Shown: positions 51,367 through 62,591, counted from the stretch's first letter. The stretch is 64,000 nucleotides of DNA from an uncultured Odoribacter sp. (GCA_910588375.1 CAJUQA010000006.1:113044-177043); one strand, 5' to 3'. A program made the numbers and translations. The notes: generated by a model not told the origin, from the sequence alone.

Positions 51367-54300
51367 ATGAGAAAAGGAATGAAACGATTGCAGATAATGT
51401 ATTTTTTAATATGGGGATTTATGTTATTTCCTTCAGCAATAATGGCCGGCGAAGCCAATGGATTGAAAAAAGCCAGGCAGCAGGCGGAGGAGACGTTTTC
51501 TTTTGTCGAATCGGCAAACAGATATGTTGAGAATCTTCTGGAAGTGAATCGTCTACCAGTAGGTATTAAGCGTAGTATCAGTAATATCGAGTATTCGCTG
51601 GCGGTGAGTAATATCCGTTTTTATCCGGAATATGCGGAGTTGACGGTTTGGGGAAAGGTTAAAACTCCTCAGGTGGAACGTTTCCTTTTCTTCGGAGCAC
51701 AAGGGGTGAAACTTTCCTATGAAGGGGATGTTATCGGAGATGCCCGCTTGGTTTTGCTGACAGATGAGTCCATCCCCATAAGCGGGGGGAGAGCGACTTT
51801 AACCCTGAAAGGAGGAATGGATATGAACAGTGGGCAAAGTGAGTCCCAAACTTATATGGAGATTGATTGTAACGGCTATAAAGAGTTGGGCATTGCAGCC
51901 GATGTCACGCTGTCAGAGCGGATGGTTGTAAAGGTAAATGGGGAGGGACAGTGTGATGAGGCGGATAAACGGGTTACGGCTTCTTTTTCAACAGTGATAA
52001 GCGATTGGAATGATATTTTGGTTTCGGTGTCATTACCACCTTTTATGTTGGTGGGGTTGGACGGTTTTATTTTTGAAGCGCGGGAGACGGTATTCGATTT
52101 CAGTGATATTCGCAATGACGGTACAGTTCTTTTCCCGGCGGAATATGAAACGGAATATATGATTCCGGGTAATCCCAACTTGTGGCGCGGGATTTATATC
52201 CATACGCTTACAGTCACATTGCCGCCTCAGTTTGCCCGTCGTTCTTCCGGTTCCCGTCGGGTAAGTTTTTCTGCCCAACATCTGTTTTTTGATGAAAACG
52301 GGGTATCAGGGCGTTTGACAGCGAGCAATCTTTTGCCTTATAATGAAGGTGTTGCCGGGACGTGGCCTTTTTCTGTGGAGACTTTTTCTCTGGAGTTATT
52401 GGCAAATCATTTGCAGGGTGCCGGATTTACAGGGGAAATAGGTTTGCCGGTGTCGGACAAAAATCCGTTGGGATATGAAGCTTATATCTCGCCTAGTAAT
52501 GAATATCTGATGAAAATCATACTGACGGAATCCATCGACTTCCCGATTTGGGCGGCAACGGCCCATTTGTTGCCCAATTCCTATATTCAGCTGGAGGTGA
52601 AAGACGGTAAATTCCGTCCGGAAGCCATGTTAAGCGGTTGGATGGGAATATTGGCCGGGGATGGCGGGACGCCGATTGCCAATTTGAAGAGAATTGATTT
52701 CAGGCGTTTGAATCTTAAGACGGAGGCTCCTTATTTTATGGTTGATTATATGGGATATGACGGGGAGATGTCGCTGAACGGCTTCCCGATATCGTTGAGC
52801 CATATTGCTTTACAAACCAATGAAAGGGAGGCAAGTTTAGGGTTTGATGTACATCTGAAATTGTCGGAAGCCCCTTTTTCGTTGAAAGCGGATACGCGGT
52901 TTTGTGTCGTAGGGACTGTGAATGAAAACCAGGGTTTGCAATCTTGGAGATATAAGCGTTTGGACATAGGGACTATTGGTATTGATACGGAAATAGCAGG
53001 AAGTTTTGCCCTGAAAGGTCAAATAGGCCTTAATCGTGATGATCCGACGTATGGAAACGGATTTGCGGGAAATATCGAAATGATGTTAACTTGTTTGAAT
53101 TCGGTTTCTATAAAATCAAGAGTTATTTTCGGACGGAAAGGTTATCGTTATTGGCTGGTAGACGGAACAGCCATGTTTGATGGTGCAGGTGTTCCCGTCT
53201 TTCCTCCAGTTTCAATAAACGGAATAGGAGGTGGCGCTTATTATAAGATGTCACAACAAAGTTCGGGAGAATCGGTATTACCTTCGGGTACAATTTATGT
53301 ACCTGATGAAAAGAAAGGTTTTGGACTGAAAACATCGGTATTGTTAAATGTCGGTTCACCAGGAACAATAAATGGAGAAGCTTCTTTTGAGATAGCTTTT
53401 ACAAACAAAGGAGGACTTGCTTATATGGGCTTTTTTGGACAAGCTAAGGTTTTGTGTGATAACCCTGCTTTAAAACAGGCTCAAAAAACTATAAAAGACA
53501 AATTGGCTTCCATTCTTCAGGAAGAATTAAAATATCTGACGAAAAAAATAACGAAAGTTGCCGGTCTGGATGAGTTACAGCTTTTAAAAATGAGTCAGCC
53601 GACCGAAGCTGCCCGGGCAGTAACACCATCCGGTGCCTTGGATCAACCAGGTTTGATGGCAGCATTGGGGATCCAGTATGATTTTACCAATCGGGTTTTA
53701 CATTCTACATTTGATATTTATGTAAATGTATTGGGAATATTGAAAGGCCGAGGAGAAAATAATTGCGCCGGTCATTGCGTCTTACATGTTGCCCCCAACG
53801 AATGGTATATGTATATGGGGACGCCTCAGAACAGATTAGGGGTAGAACTTAACCTAGTCGGGTTAATAAAATTAAAATCGGGAGCTTATTTTATGACCGG
53901 AAGCCGTTTGGAGGCTTCTCCCCCACCTCCCAAACAAGTTGCTGATATTTTGGGCATAGAATTGGATAAATTAGATTATATGCGTGATTTCAATGCTTTG
54001 GGGAAAGGCGGAGGATTTGCTTTCGGAACGGATTTTAGTGTGGGAACAGGGGATATCACTTTCCTTATCCTGTACGCGAATTTTGAAACAGGCTTGGGAT
54101 TCGATATCATGTTGCGTGATTACGGGGAACTTCAATGTAAAGGAAGAAACGGGCCGGTGGGAATCAACGGGTGGTATGCCAACGGTCAGGCTTATGCTTA
54201 TTTGCAAGGGGAATGCGGTGTGAATCTGAAGCTTTTTTTCGTACGCAAGAAGATTCCCATTATAAAAGCCGGGGCTGCGACTCTTTTCCAAGCAAAGCTT

Positions 54301-55848
54301 CCGAATCCTTCTTGGTTTAAGGGGTATTTAGGTGTTAAATTCAATTTGCTCGGAGGTTTAGTAAAAGGAAATATCCGTTTGAAACTTACTTTCGGTGAAG
54401 AGTGCGAACTAATGATTCCGGGGGCAAGTCCTTTAGGTTTTCCAGTTATAGGAGATATTTTTCCTGAAGACCGTAGTACTGAGGTTGATGTGTTTGCAGC
54501 CCCTCAAGTGGCTTTTAATATGGCCGTAGGCAAAACTTTTGAATTAGAAGAAGATAACGGGCCGAAGCGATATCGTCTTACTTTGGATCATCTCAGTGTG
54601 ACGGACGGAGGCGTAGAGGTGCCCGGAGAGGTGAGATGGAATACGAACGGGGATGCGGCTTCTTTTTATTCTCATGATGTGCTGCCTCCGCAAAAGGAGC
54701 TTAAGGTGAGTGTGCGTGTGGGATTTGAGGAATTTCGTAACGGACAGTGGGAAATTGTATATAGCAGTGGACAAAAGGCTTATGAAGAAAAGGAAATCAC
54801 CATAACGACCGGAACGGCTCCCGATGTAATACCCATGACCAATGTTGAGTATGCCTATCCTGTTGTGGAGCAACATTTTTATTTGCCGGGCGAAGGTTCT
54901 CAGGGATATGTCTGCCTGAAAAGAGGGCAGCCTTATCTCTTTACCCCGGAGTTTGAGCATAAGATACGTTTCCGTACGGGAAATGCCGTTCCTGTCGATG
55001 TTTCCCTAAAGTATGACGCTTCGGCCAAGACTTTGAGGTATGCGACTCCGGCATTGAATTTGTCGACGGTTTATTCTTTTTGTGTTGTCACGCTTTCCAA
55101 GGGGGATGACAGCAAGCAGGGTGGTGTTTCATACAAAGAGCAGCAGTTGGGTGACGGCGGAAATGAGATTACGGTGAAACAGGCTCAGGCAGAGGGGGAA
55201 ATCCGGACGGATGTCGGTAAAGTGTTGTTGGAGTATGGTTTTTCTACTAGTGCCTATCGCACGTTGGCGGAAAAGATACGTGTCGGGAAATCTTCCGGTT
55301 CTTCCGGCTGGCGGGAAGGGGAATATTTTCATTTGAATGCGGTTGTTGAGAGAATGGAAGCTTTTGACCAGGTTGATTTGGCCGGTAGCGATTATACGGC
55401 AGGCAGGCCTTTGTTAACGCAAGAGGCGGTGTTGGATGATTATTTTTACCGGAGTGTGATTTATCCGATGATATACGAGCATTATCCGTATGGTGGTGTC
55501 GGTATAGCTTATCGTGACCCGGAGGAATGGGGCGTACCTCCTGTACGGGCGCTTCGGGTTATGCCGTCTTATCTAGAAGAGGTGAAAGTCGGTAATTTTA
55601 ACGGAGTGGCCCGTAGATTGTTTCCTATTACTTACGATTTGTATGAGGTATATATAAAAGACCATTATGATTTACGTAACCGGGTTGTGAACCGCTATCT
55701 TTATCAGACGTCGATTTTACGTAATTATGAAAAATTGGTAGAAGGGTATGTCCCTGTTTTCCCGAAAGGGAAATACCATGTGCGTGTGGGATTCCGTCAA
55801 CCGAATGGTACTCCGGGAAGTAGTGCCGTGTTTGAATATTCTTATTAA
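51367..55848 (+). CDS. Very large beta-rich exported protein of unknown family
   Basis: This 1493-residue protein starts at the ATG at 51367 (MRKGMKRLQIM); an upstream TTG is less likely. A signal peptide (FPSAIMAGEA) is followed by a short helix and then over 1000 residues of beta-rich sequence with repeated glycine-containing strands. There is a helical insert near 695-735 (KQAQKTIKDKLASILQEELK) and Ig-like segments near 1050-1150. The C-terminus ends in AVFEYSY with no T9SS sorting domain visible. I recognise no named domain. The overall look is of a long beta-stacked surface or periplasm-spanning protein. It is tightly coupled to both neighbours; the next ATG follows the stop codon directly. 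Confidence 0.7.
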   Translation: MRKGMKRLQIMYFLIWGFMLFPSAIMAGEANGLKKARQQAEETFSFVESANRYVENLLEVNRLPVGIKRSISNIEYSLAVSNIRFYPEYAELTVWGKVKTPQVERFLFFGAQGVKLSYEGDVIGDARLVLLTDESIPISGGRATLTLKGGMDMNSGQSESQTYMEIDCNGYKELGIAADVTLSERMVVKVNGEGQCDEADKRVTASFSTVISDWNDILVSVSLPPFMLVGLDGFIFEARETVFDFSDIRNDGTVLFPAEYETEYMIPGNPNLWRGIYIHTLTVTLPPQFARRSSGSRRVSFSAQHLFFDENGVSGRLTASNLLPYNEGVAGTWPFSVETFSLELLANHLQGAGFTGEIGLPVSDKNPLGYEAYISPSNEYLMKIILTESIDFPIWAATAHLLPNSYIQLEVKDGKFRPEAMLSGWMGILAGDGGTPIANLKRIDFRRLNLKTEAPYFMVDYMGYDGEMSLNGFPISLSHIALQTNEREASLGFDVHLKLSEAPFSLKADTRFCVVGTVNENQGLQSWRYKRLDIGTIGIDTEIAGSFALKGQIGLNRDDPTYGNGFAGNIEMMLTCLNSVSIKSRVIFGRKGYRYWLVDGTAMFDGAGVPVFPPVSINGIGGGAYYKMSQQSSGESVLPSGTIYVPDEKKGFGLKTSVLLNVGSPGTINGEASFEIAFTNKGGLAYMGFFGQAKVLCDNPALKQAQKTIKDKLASILQEELKYLTKKITKVAGLDELQLLKMSQPTEAARAVTPSGALDQPGLMAALGIQYDFTNRVLHSTFDIYVNVLGILKGRGENNCAGHCVLHVAPNEWYMYMGTPQNRLGVELNLVGLIKLKSGAYFMTGSRLEASPPPPKQVADILGIELDKLDYMRDFNALGKGGGFAFGTDFSVGTGDITFLILYANFETGLGFDIMLRDYGELQCKGRNGPVGINGWYANGQAYAYLQGECGVNLKLFFVRKKIPIIKAGAATLFQAKLPNPSWFKGYLGVKFNLLGGLVKGNIRLKLTFGEECELMIPGASPLGFPVIGDIFPEDRSTEVDVFAAPQVAFNMAVGKTFELEEDNGPKRYRLTLDHLSVTDGGVEVPGEVRWNTNGDAASFYSHDVLPPQKELKVSVRVGFEEFRNGQWEIVYSSGQKAYEEKEITITTGTAPDVIPMTNVEYAYPVVEQHFYLPGEGSQGYVCLKRGQPYLFTPEFEHKIRFRTGNAVPVDVSLKYDASAKTLRYATPALNLSTVYSFCVVTLSKGDDSKQGGVSYKEQQLGDGGNEITVKQAQAEGEIRTDVGKVLLEYGFSTSAYRTLAEKIRVGKSSGSSGWREGEYFHLNAVVERMEAFDQVDLAGSDYTAGRPLLTQEAVLDDYFYRSVIYPMIYEHYPYGGVGIAYRDPEEWGVPPVRALRVMPSYLEEVKVGNFNGVARRLFPITYDLYEVYIKDHYDLRNRVVNRYLYQTSILRNYEKLVEGYVPVFPKGKYHVRVGFRQPNGTPGSSAVFEYSY

Positions 55849-57921
55849 ATGGCAATGAAAAGAGTAGTTTTTTTCCTTTTTTTCTGTATTTCGTTATCCG
55901 GGAGGTCCCAATCTCTTGATTCGTCCTCTCTTTATATCCGGGCAAGTGTTCAGAAAGGGGCTGTTTTATTGCGTTGGGCTGCAGCCACTCCGTTAATCTG
56001 GAAGCAGACGAACCGTTGCGGTTTCCGGCTGGAACGCTATACGGTAGTCCGTAATAAGAAAATTCTGGATACTCCTGAAAAGAAAATTCTGGGTGAAGGA
56101 ATCTTTCTGCCTCGTCCGTTGGAAGAATGGAAAGACCGAATTGAAGAGAACGACAATGCAGCCATTGTTGCACAAGCATTGTATGGCGAGGATTTTCAAT
56201 TGACCGGCGAAGATTCGGAAGGGTTAGCTCGGATTGTGAATTTAGCCCAGGAACTGGAGCAACGTTTTACCTTCGCCTTGTATGCTGCCGACTTGGATTT
56301 CGAGGTCGCTTGTATGGCGGGTTGGGGATGGCGGGATTCTACTGTACACCCCGGAGAATATTATCTTTATAGAGTGATTCCCGCAAATCAGACAGATAGT
56401 CTGCGTTATGGAATGGCATCGGTTTACACTTCATTGGATGAATATAAACCTTTGCCTTTACCGGTGGGTCTGACTGCCGAATGGAGTAATAAAGCAGTAA
56501 TTCTTATATGGAATTATGAAAGTCTGGTGAATTATTATAATTCCTATTATATAGAAAAATCGACGGACGGTGTGCATTTCAGCCGTTTGCCGGGGCGTCC
56601 CGTTTCCAGTCTTGATAATATTTCGGGGAAGATGGTTTATGTCGATTCTTTGGTGGATAACCATACGGTGACGTATTACCGAATCCGGGGAATTAGTCCG
56701 TTTGGGGAAACGGGACCGGCTTCGGAGCCGGTTGCCGGAAAAGGAATTCCGGTACTTTCTTATGTACCGATAGTACGCAAAGCTATAGTCAATACCCAGG
56801 GAACTTTGGAGATTGAATGGGAATTTGATGAGCGAGGCAATGATATTATTGCTGGTTTTGAACTTTTGAGGTCAGCTACTGCCAGCGGAACTTTTACGGC
56901 AGTTTCCAACATCATATCTCCTTCGGAGAGAAAATTTATTTGGGATGGTTTGAAAGAAAGCAACTATTTGGCGATTAAAGCGGTTGCGTTAGAAGGAGAA
57001 TCAACGGCCTCCCATCCGGTATTGGTGCAGCCGCTGGATACTCTTCCCCCCGACGTACCTCAAGGATTGAGCGGAGACGTGGATACCAACGGAGTTGTTC
57101 GTTTACATTGGCATCCTAATACGGAACACGATTTGCAGGGATATTTTCTTTACCGGGCAGAATTGCCGGACGAGGAACCCTATCGACTCGTTGACCAAGT
57201 GATTACAGATACGATTTTTTTCGATACCGTAGAACTGATTACGCTCAATAGTAATGTATATTACTATTTATCGGCTGTAGATAAACGTTACAATCAGTCC
57301 TCTTTTTCCAAACGGCTGGAGTTACGTAAGCCCGATTTGATTCCCCCGCTTTCACCTTTAATAAGCGATTACCGAATAAATAATGAAGGTGTTACTATTT
57401 ATTGGATTCCCTCTCCTGACGCAGACGTCCGTTATCATCTGCTTTACCGTCAACAGAAAAATACAGACAACGAGCCTCGATTATTAGTGCATTTTACAGA
57501 TACGTTAACAACTTCATATACGGATACGGCTTGTAAGGCGGGGAAGGAATATACCTATTCGCTTTTCGCCGAAGACTATTCTGGCTGGAAGTCTGCGCCG
57601 ACACCTGTGTTGACAGTCATTTTGCCGGTGTCTTTTGGCAAGGGAAAGGGTATTGAACGTTTTGACGCGATCGTGGATAAACAGAACTTACTTATAAAAC
57701 TGCAGTGGACCGGAAATTTAGCGAAAGTGAAAAATTACCAGATTTACCGGAGTGAAAACGGACAGCCGCTTACTCTTTGGCGCACTTTGCCCGGTTGGCA
57801 AACTGAAATCGTGGATGAAAATATAGGGGTCGGTATGGCTTACTCTTATCTTCTGCGTGCTTTGATAGAGGGGGGCGGAGCTTCGGGGGTGAAAAAGTTG
57901 GATATAGATTTGGATAAATAA
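55849..57921 (+). CDS. Fibronectin type III repeat protein
   Basis: This 690-residue exported protein has a signal peptide (FCISLSGRSQS). After an N-terminal domain of about 200 residues come about five fibronectin-III-like domains (about 200-690), with recurrent patterns such as NKAVILIWNYES, DTNGVVRLHWHPNTEHDLQG and RYHLLYRQQKN. No C-terminal sorting signal is seen. The TAA of the preceding gene touches its ATG, so translation is coupled. It is probably a partner of the large beta-rich protein on the surface. Confidence 0.8.
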   Translation: MAMKRVVFFLFFCISLSGRSQSLDSSSLYIRASVQKGAVLLRWAAATPLIWKQTNRCGFRLERYTVVRNKKILDTPEKKILGEGIFLPRPLEEWKDRIEENDNAAIVAQALYGEDFQLTGEDSEGLARIVNLAQELEQRFTFALYAADLDFEVACMAGWGWRDSTVHPGEYYLYRVIPANQTDSLRYGMASVYTSLDEYKPLPLPVGLTAEWSNKAVILIWNYESLVNYYNSYYIEKSTDGVHFSRLPGRPVSSLDNISGKMVYVDSLVDNHTVTYYRIRGISPFGETGPASEPVAGKGIPVLSYVPIVRKAIVNTQGTLEIEWEFDERGNDIIAGFELLRSATASGTFTAVSNIISPSERKFIWDGLKESNYLAIKAVALEGESTASHPVLVQPLDTLPPDVPQGLSGDVDTNGVVRLHWHPNTEHDLQGYFLYRAELPDEEPYRLVDQVITDTIFFDTVELITLNSNVYYYLSAVDKRYNQSSFSKRLELRKPDLIPPLSPLISDYRINNEGVTIYWIPSPDADVRYHLLYRQQKNTDNEPRLLVHFTDTLTTSYTDTACKAGKEYTYSLFAEDYSGWKSAPTPVLTVILPVSFGKGKGIERFDAIVDKQNLLIKLQWTGNLAKVKNYQIYRSENGQPLTLWRTLPGWQTEIVDENIGVGMAYSYLLRALIEGGGASGVKKLDIDLDK

Positions 57922-57929
57922 ATGGATGT

Positions 57930-60900
57930 ATGAAAGGAACATGTGTTTTTATCGGTTTGTTTTTCATTTTTTCCCATCTGGCGGCAATGGATCCGCCGGA
58001 GGGAGAGTATCGTTATGAATTGAATGTAAGAATAAAATCCGGAAATAGTCTTAATCACAAGTGTGGCAATTACTTTGAATTCTACGTTACCTATTCCGGT
58101 TCGTCTGAAAAAATGTTGAAAAATCAGGATTTGAATGCTATCGGTGTAGATGAAAACTGGCGGGATTGTCCGGCATACGTGTTTTATGAAAAAGCTTCTT
58201 TGCAATTGATGAATTATCGTTTTTATGGAAAACGGAAATGGAGAAATGCGTTCGGTTGTAAGGGAAAAGGTAAAGAAAGCGACCGATTTACATTTCCTGT
58301 TTCAACTTATCCGTGCGGTACGGTAATCATTGATGATAAAATCCCTAAATGGGATTCTTATGCCACGTTAAATGTTAGACCTAAAGAGATAAATCTTTAT
58401 TATCACGATTACAAGGGAACTTATAAGACGACGGCCCTGACATTACTTGACAAGAAAAAAATAACACTGAAAGCAACGAAAGGATATGCTGCTTCCGCTT
58501 ATGCCTGGCAATATGCGGTGAAGAGTCGTTCTTCTTCCGAAGCGTGGGAGAATGTGGCTTGGAAGGCTGTGCCTTCTTCTTTGTATAACGGTTCGGTAGC
58601 CACTTTTTCAGGCAATGACCTGATGGGGGAAGAGGCTTTCCGGGCTGTTCTGAAGGAAAAGAAAGTCGTGGCGATAAAAATTGCCGGTTGTACGGAATCT
58701 CCGTTAATGCTTCTTGATCCTCGGCTATATGCGCCGAAATTAGTCAGGACAGAAATCGAAACCCCGTCCTGTTCTTATAGTAACGACGGAAAAATAAAAG
58801 TGTATTTTGACCGTTCACTATTAACGGGAGAAATGGTCGAAATTGTGGCGCAAAAATGGGAGGAAAATAAACTAACTCCCTCTTCCCCAACAATTAATAC
58901 TTTTGCTTTGGGAAGTTGGGTTGGGATTGGTAGTATACAACTGAAAGCAGGTGAATCATCAGGTGTCATTCAAGGACTACCTTCCGGAAAATATAAAATA
59001 CAAATCAGTCAGGGAGCCTATCCTGACGATTATCCCAGCTACGTTGCCGATGCCACAGACCATGAATTGGGAAATATAGAAGTAGGGAGTGTAAGGGATC
59101 CGGAACTGGAGACGATTACTGCCGTCAATGCCGATTGTTACGGAGGAAAAAACGGGAAAATAACAGTAAAGGCGACAGGTGGGAAAGGCAATCTTTATCT
59201 TTTATATACCCCGACAGATTCTTTGTTGGTATCCCGAGAAAAATCAGAAAGTGTTGCTGGATTGAAGGCCGAAGAGTATTCTATACGTTTACATGGGGCT
59301 AACGGCTGTACTGCCCGGGAAAACAATAAGGAAAAGATATGGAAAATAAAGGTCGGGCAGCCGTCAAACCCAGTGAAAGTCGAACAACTTTCAGATCCTG
59401 TAAATCCTACCGGTTACGGGCTTTCAAACGGCAGTATATCGGTGGTGGCGAGTGGTGGCAGCGGTGGATATACGTATGAATGGAAAAAAGACAATAGCCT
59501 GTTGTCGTCGCTTACGGGCAGCAATTCTTCTTCTTTAGGGAAAGGGGTGTATACCGTTACGGTCCGTGATGCACTCTATAATAGCGTACAGCCTTCTACA
59601 GCCGAAAATACCGCCGGTTGCATAGCTTCTGTCAATATCACCCTGACCCAGCCGGATTTGCTTTGTGCGTCTGTTACCCAAACGAAGGCGGTGACTTGTT
59701 ATGGTACGCCGACGGCAGTGATAGAGGCTTCGGGAACAGGAGGAGTTCCTCCTTACACTTATCAGTGGCAAAAACAGAGTGGTGGGACATGGAGTAATCT
59801 GAATTGTACGACTCGTGACTGTCCGGATATCGGAGCCGGTTCTTACCGGGTTCGGCTTCGGGATAAAAACAATAATGAGGCCTATTCTTCCGTTTTTGTG
59901 GTGAAAGAACCGGCAGCGCTGACAATCGCTTTTTCAACGGTTCTCCCGACATGCAACGGAGATGCGGACGGGCAGGTAAAAGCCATTGTCAGAGGGGGAA
60001 CATCTCCTTATTTTTATTTATGGACTTTTGGCCGGGAAACAACAGAAAGCATTATTGTCGAAGCCGGAGAATATCACGTACTGGTAACTGATAATAATGG
60101 TTGTCAGACAGCCAATAGTGTTACTTTGTCAGAACCGCTTCCGGTAACAGCAACCGCTAAAGTGGAATTACCTTCCCGGTATGATGCTTCGGACGGCCAG
60201 ATAACAATTTATCCTGCCGGGGGCACTCCGTATGGTGACGGTTCCTATCGTTATCTTTGGGACTATCATGGAGAAACCACGAATCCCCTGGCTAACCTAT
60301 CGGCCGATAGTGTGCCATATCGGGTGGTGGTTTCTGATGCTCATCATTGTGAGGTGGAACTGAGCCCCCGTATGATTTATCCTTTGGAAGTTCGTTTGGG
60401 AATAGCAGATTCCATATCTTGTGCCGGACAGGAAGACGGGCGTTTGAAGGCGATAGCTACGGGAGGAGTGAGCACCAATTACCGGTATCATTGGATTAGA
60501 TTGACCGATGAAAAGGAGGAAACGCTGGAAGGAGATGATTCGCTATCGGTTGCTGTCGGTACGGGATATTACCGTGTATCGGTCTACGACAGTGAAAATA
60601 ATATGGCAGCGGATACATTGTTTTTTCCGGAACCGGATACTTTACACATTCGCCTTATACCTCGTCATTTACTTTGTAAATACGATATGGATGGAGAGAT
60701 TACCACCTGTGTGAGCGGAGGTACGGAACCTTATTTTTACCGATGGTCGGGCAAGCAGAGGACTTCACGGGTAACCCATTTGGCAGAAGGTCTTTATCGG
60801 GTGGATGTGAGGGACTGGCACGGATGTGATGTTTGGGACACAGTAAGTATTCTTTCTCCCGATGAACTGATAGTTACTCCGGATTTTATCCCTCCTTTGG

Positions 60901-62582
60901 GATATGGTCGGAGTGACGGGACCGTATGGACGAAAGTTACCGGAGGAGTGAGCCCATACCATTATCAGTGGCTTGGAAATTTGAATGATACGACTTATCG
61001 TGTCGAGAGTGTCTCGGCAGGAGAATATGAAGTAGAGATAACAGATAAGCATGAATGTAAAAAAAGGACTGCGGTAACAGTAACTCAGCCTCCGTTGTTG
61101 GAAGCTTTTATTACCCAAACAGCTATCGTGTCCTGCAAAGGACGTCATGATGCTCGTCTGGAAGCTTCTGCTCAAGGAGGCGTAAGTAATATTTACCGTT
61201 TTAACTGGTATACGCTCAAAGAAGGAAGGGGGACAGAATTGTGCAGCGGTGTTGTTGCCAGTGGATTGCCGGCTGGAAGATACCGATTGAAAGTAACCGA
61301 TGAAAACGGGATTGAAGCTTGGGCTACAGAGTACGAAGTGACAGAACCCGATGAATTAACAGTAAACGTCCAGGGAAATGAAATAGCCTGCAACGGTGGA
61401 ACAGAGGGAGAAATAAAGGCATTCGTAACCGGAGGTACTCCGCCTTACCGTTATTTCTGGACCAGTGGAGATACAACGGCTATTGTAAAAGGTTTGACAG
61501 ACGGAGCGTATTTGGTACTGGTAAGCGATGCCCATGATTGTCGGGAAGAAGCGTTGGGTGAGATTGTTGTACCGGGAGGGTTGGAAGTGAAAGAAGAAGT
61601 GTGTCATCCTATTTGTCACGGAAACGACAATGGAACAATCCGGATTAATATAAATGGAGGGATTGCCCCCTATGGTATTCGCTGGCAAGATACAGAGAAT
61701 CCCGCTTTATTTAGAGATTCTTTGTCGGCTGGAATATATAAGGTAAATATCACTGATGCGCACGGATGTTTTAAGAATCTTGTTTATAAACTGATAGACC
61801 CCTCTCCTCTTGAAGTGGATTTGGGGTATGACCGTACACTTTGTCGGGGGCAACTGTGTGAACTTCGTAATTTGAAAAAAACGAAAGAGCCTGTTTTATG
61901 GCGTTGGTATCGTGACGGGGTATTGATAGATTCTCGTTCATTGCTTCTCACAGCAAAACAGGAAGGCCTCTATCGTTTGGAAATCAAGGATACAGACGGA
62001 TGCAGCGGTAGCGGAGAGGTTACTATCCGGCAGCAGGAAACGGATATCGACGTAAATTTTGCCATGGCTTCGGAAGTAAAAACAGGAGATGTGTTGAAAT
62101 TGGTTAATACCACAATCCCGGCCCCGGAACGTTGGGAATGGTTGATTCCGGAAATTCCGGAAATACAGGTTTTGTCTATGGATGTAACGGCGGAAATGCT
62201 AATAGATCTCCCCGGGCGCTACACAATGGGATTACGTTCTATTATTGGGGAATGCGAAGCGGTTCTATATAAAGAGGTAATAGTAACAGAACAAAATACG
62301 GATGATACGGAACCCCGTCCTTTTACTCGCCGGATTCAAGAAATAAACGTATGGCCTAACCCCAACAACGGACAATTTAGAGTACGGATAGAACTGAACA
62401 ATATAGCCCCGATACGTCTATTTCTTTATACCCAAAACGGAACATTAATAAAACAGCTGTCTTTTGAAGGAGAGGCTATTTATGAGTGGTCTCAGGAATC
62501 TTTTTTACCTTTGGGTATGTATATCATTCAGGTTATTTGCGAAAAAGAAAGACAGACGGTAAAAGTAATGGTAGAACCTTAA
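57930..62582 (+). CDS. SprB-repeat protein with T9SS type A sorting domain
   Basis: This 1550-residue secreted protein has a signal peptide and an N-terminal domain of about 350 residues. About a dozen SprB-type repeats of 70-90 residues follow (about 380-1400), each with G-x-I-x-V-x-A-x-GG-x-x-P-Y-x-Y-x-W. Examples are GQVKAIVRGGTSPYFYLWTF and GEIKAFVTGGTPPYRYFW. A C-terminal Por-type tail (INVWPNPNNGQFRVRI, LPLGMYIIQV) marks it for T9SS export and surface attachment. SprB itself is the gliding adhesin of Flavobacterium. Bacteroidales with SprB repeats are not gliders as a rule, so adhesion or a structural role is more likely. Confidence 0.88.
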   Translation: MKGTCVFIGLFFIFSHLAAMDPPEGEYRYELNVRIKSGNSLNHKCGNYFEFYVTYSGSSEKMLKNQDLNAIGVDENWRDCPAYVFYEKASLQLMNYRFYGKRKWRNAFGCKGKGKESDRFTFPVSTYPCGTVIIDDKIPKWDSYATLNVRPKEINLYYHDYKGTYKTTALTLLDKKKITLKATKGYAASAYAWQYAVKSRSSSEAWENVAWKAVPSSLYNGSVATFSGNDLMGEEAFRAVLKEKKVVAIKIAGCTESPLMLLDPRLYAPKLVRTEIETPSCSYSNDGKIKVYFDRSLLTGEMVEIVAQKWEENKLTPSSPTINTFALGSWVGIGSIQLKAGESSGVIQGLPSGKYKIQISQGAYPDDYPSYVADATDHELGNIEVGSVRDPELETITAVNADCYGGKNGKITVKATGGKGNLYLLYTPTDSLLVSREKSESVAGLKAEEYSIRLHGANGCTARENNKEKIWKIKVGQPSNPVKVEQLSDPVNPTGYGLSNGSISVVASGGSGGYTYEWKKDNSLLSSLTGSNSSSLGKGVYTVTVRDALYNSVQPSTAENTAGCIASVNITLTQPDLLCASVTQTKAVTCYGTPTAVIEASGTGGVPPYTYQWQKQSGGTWSNLNCTTRDCPDIGAGSYRVRLRDKNNNEAYSSVFVVKEPAALTIAFSTVLPTCNGDADGQVKAIVRGGTSPYFYLWTFGRETTESIIVEAGEYHVLVTDNNGCQTANSVTLSEPLPVTATAKVELPSRYDASDGQITIYPAGGTPYGDGSYRYLWDYHGETTNPLANLSADSVPYRVVVSDAHHCEVELSPRMIYPLEVRLGIADSISCAGQEDGRLKAIATGGVSTNYRYHWIRLTDEKEETLEGDDSLSVAVGTGYYRVSVYDSENNMAADTLFFPEPDTLHIRLIPRHLLCKYDMDGEITTCVSGGTEPYFYRWSGKQRTSRVTHLAEGLYRVDVRDWHGCDVWDTVSILSPDELIVTPDFIPPLGYGRSDGTVWTKVTGGVSPYHYQWLGNLNDTTYRVESVSAGEYEVEITDKHECKKRTAVTVTQPPLLEAFITQTAIVSCKGRHDARLEASAQGGVSNIYRFNWYTLKEGRGTELCSGVVASGLPAGRYRLKVTDENGIEAWATEYEVTEPDELTVNVQGNEIACNGGTEGEIKAFVTGGTPPYRYFWTSGDTTAIVKGLTDGAYLVLVSDAHDCREEALGEIVVPGGLEVKEEVCHPICHGNDNGTIRININGGIAPYGIRWQDTENPALFRDSLSAGIYKVNITDAHGCFKNLVYKLIDPSPLEVDLGYDRTLCRGQLCELRNLKKTKEPVLWRWYRDGVLIDSRSLLLTAKQEGLYRLEIKDTDGCSGSGEVTIRQQETDIDVNFAMASEVKTGDVLKLVNTTIPAPERWEWLIPEIPEIQVLSMDVTAEMLIDLPGRYTMGLRSIIGECEAVLYKEVIVTEQNTDDTEPRPFTRRIQEINVWPNPNNGQFRVRIELNNIAPIRLFLYTQNGTLIKQLSFEGEAIYEWSQESFLPLGMYIIQVICEKERQTVKVMVEP

Positions 62583-62591
62583 AACAAAGCG

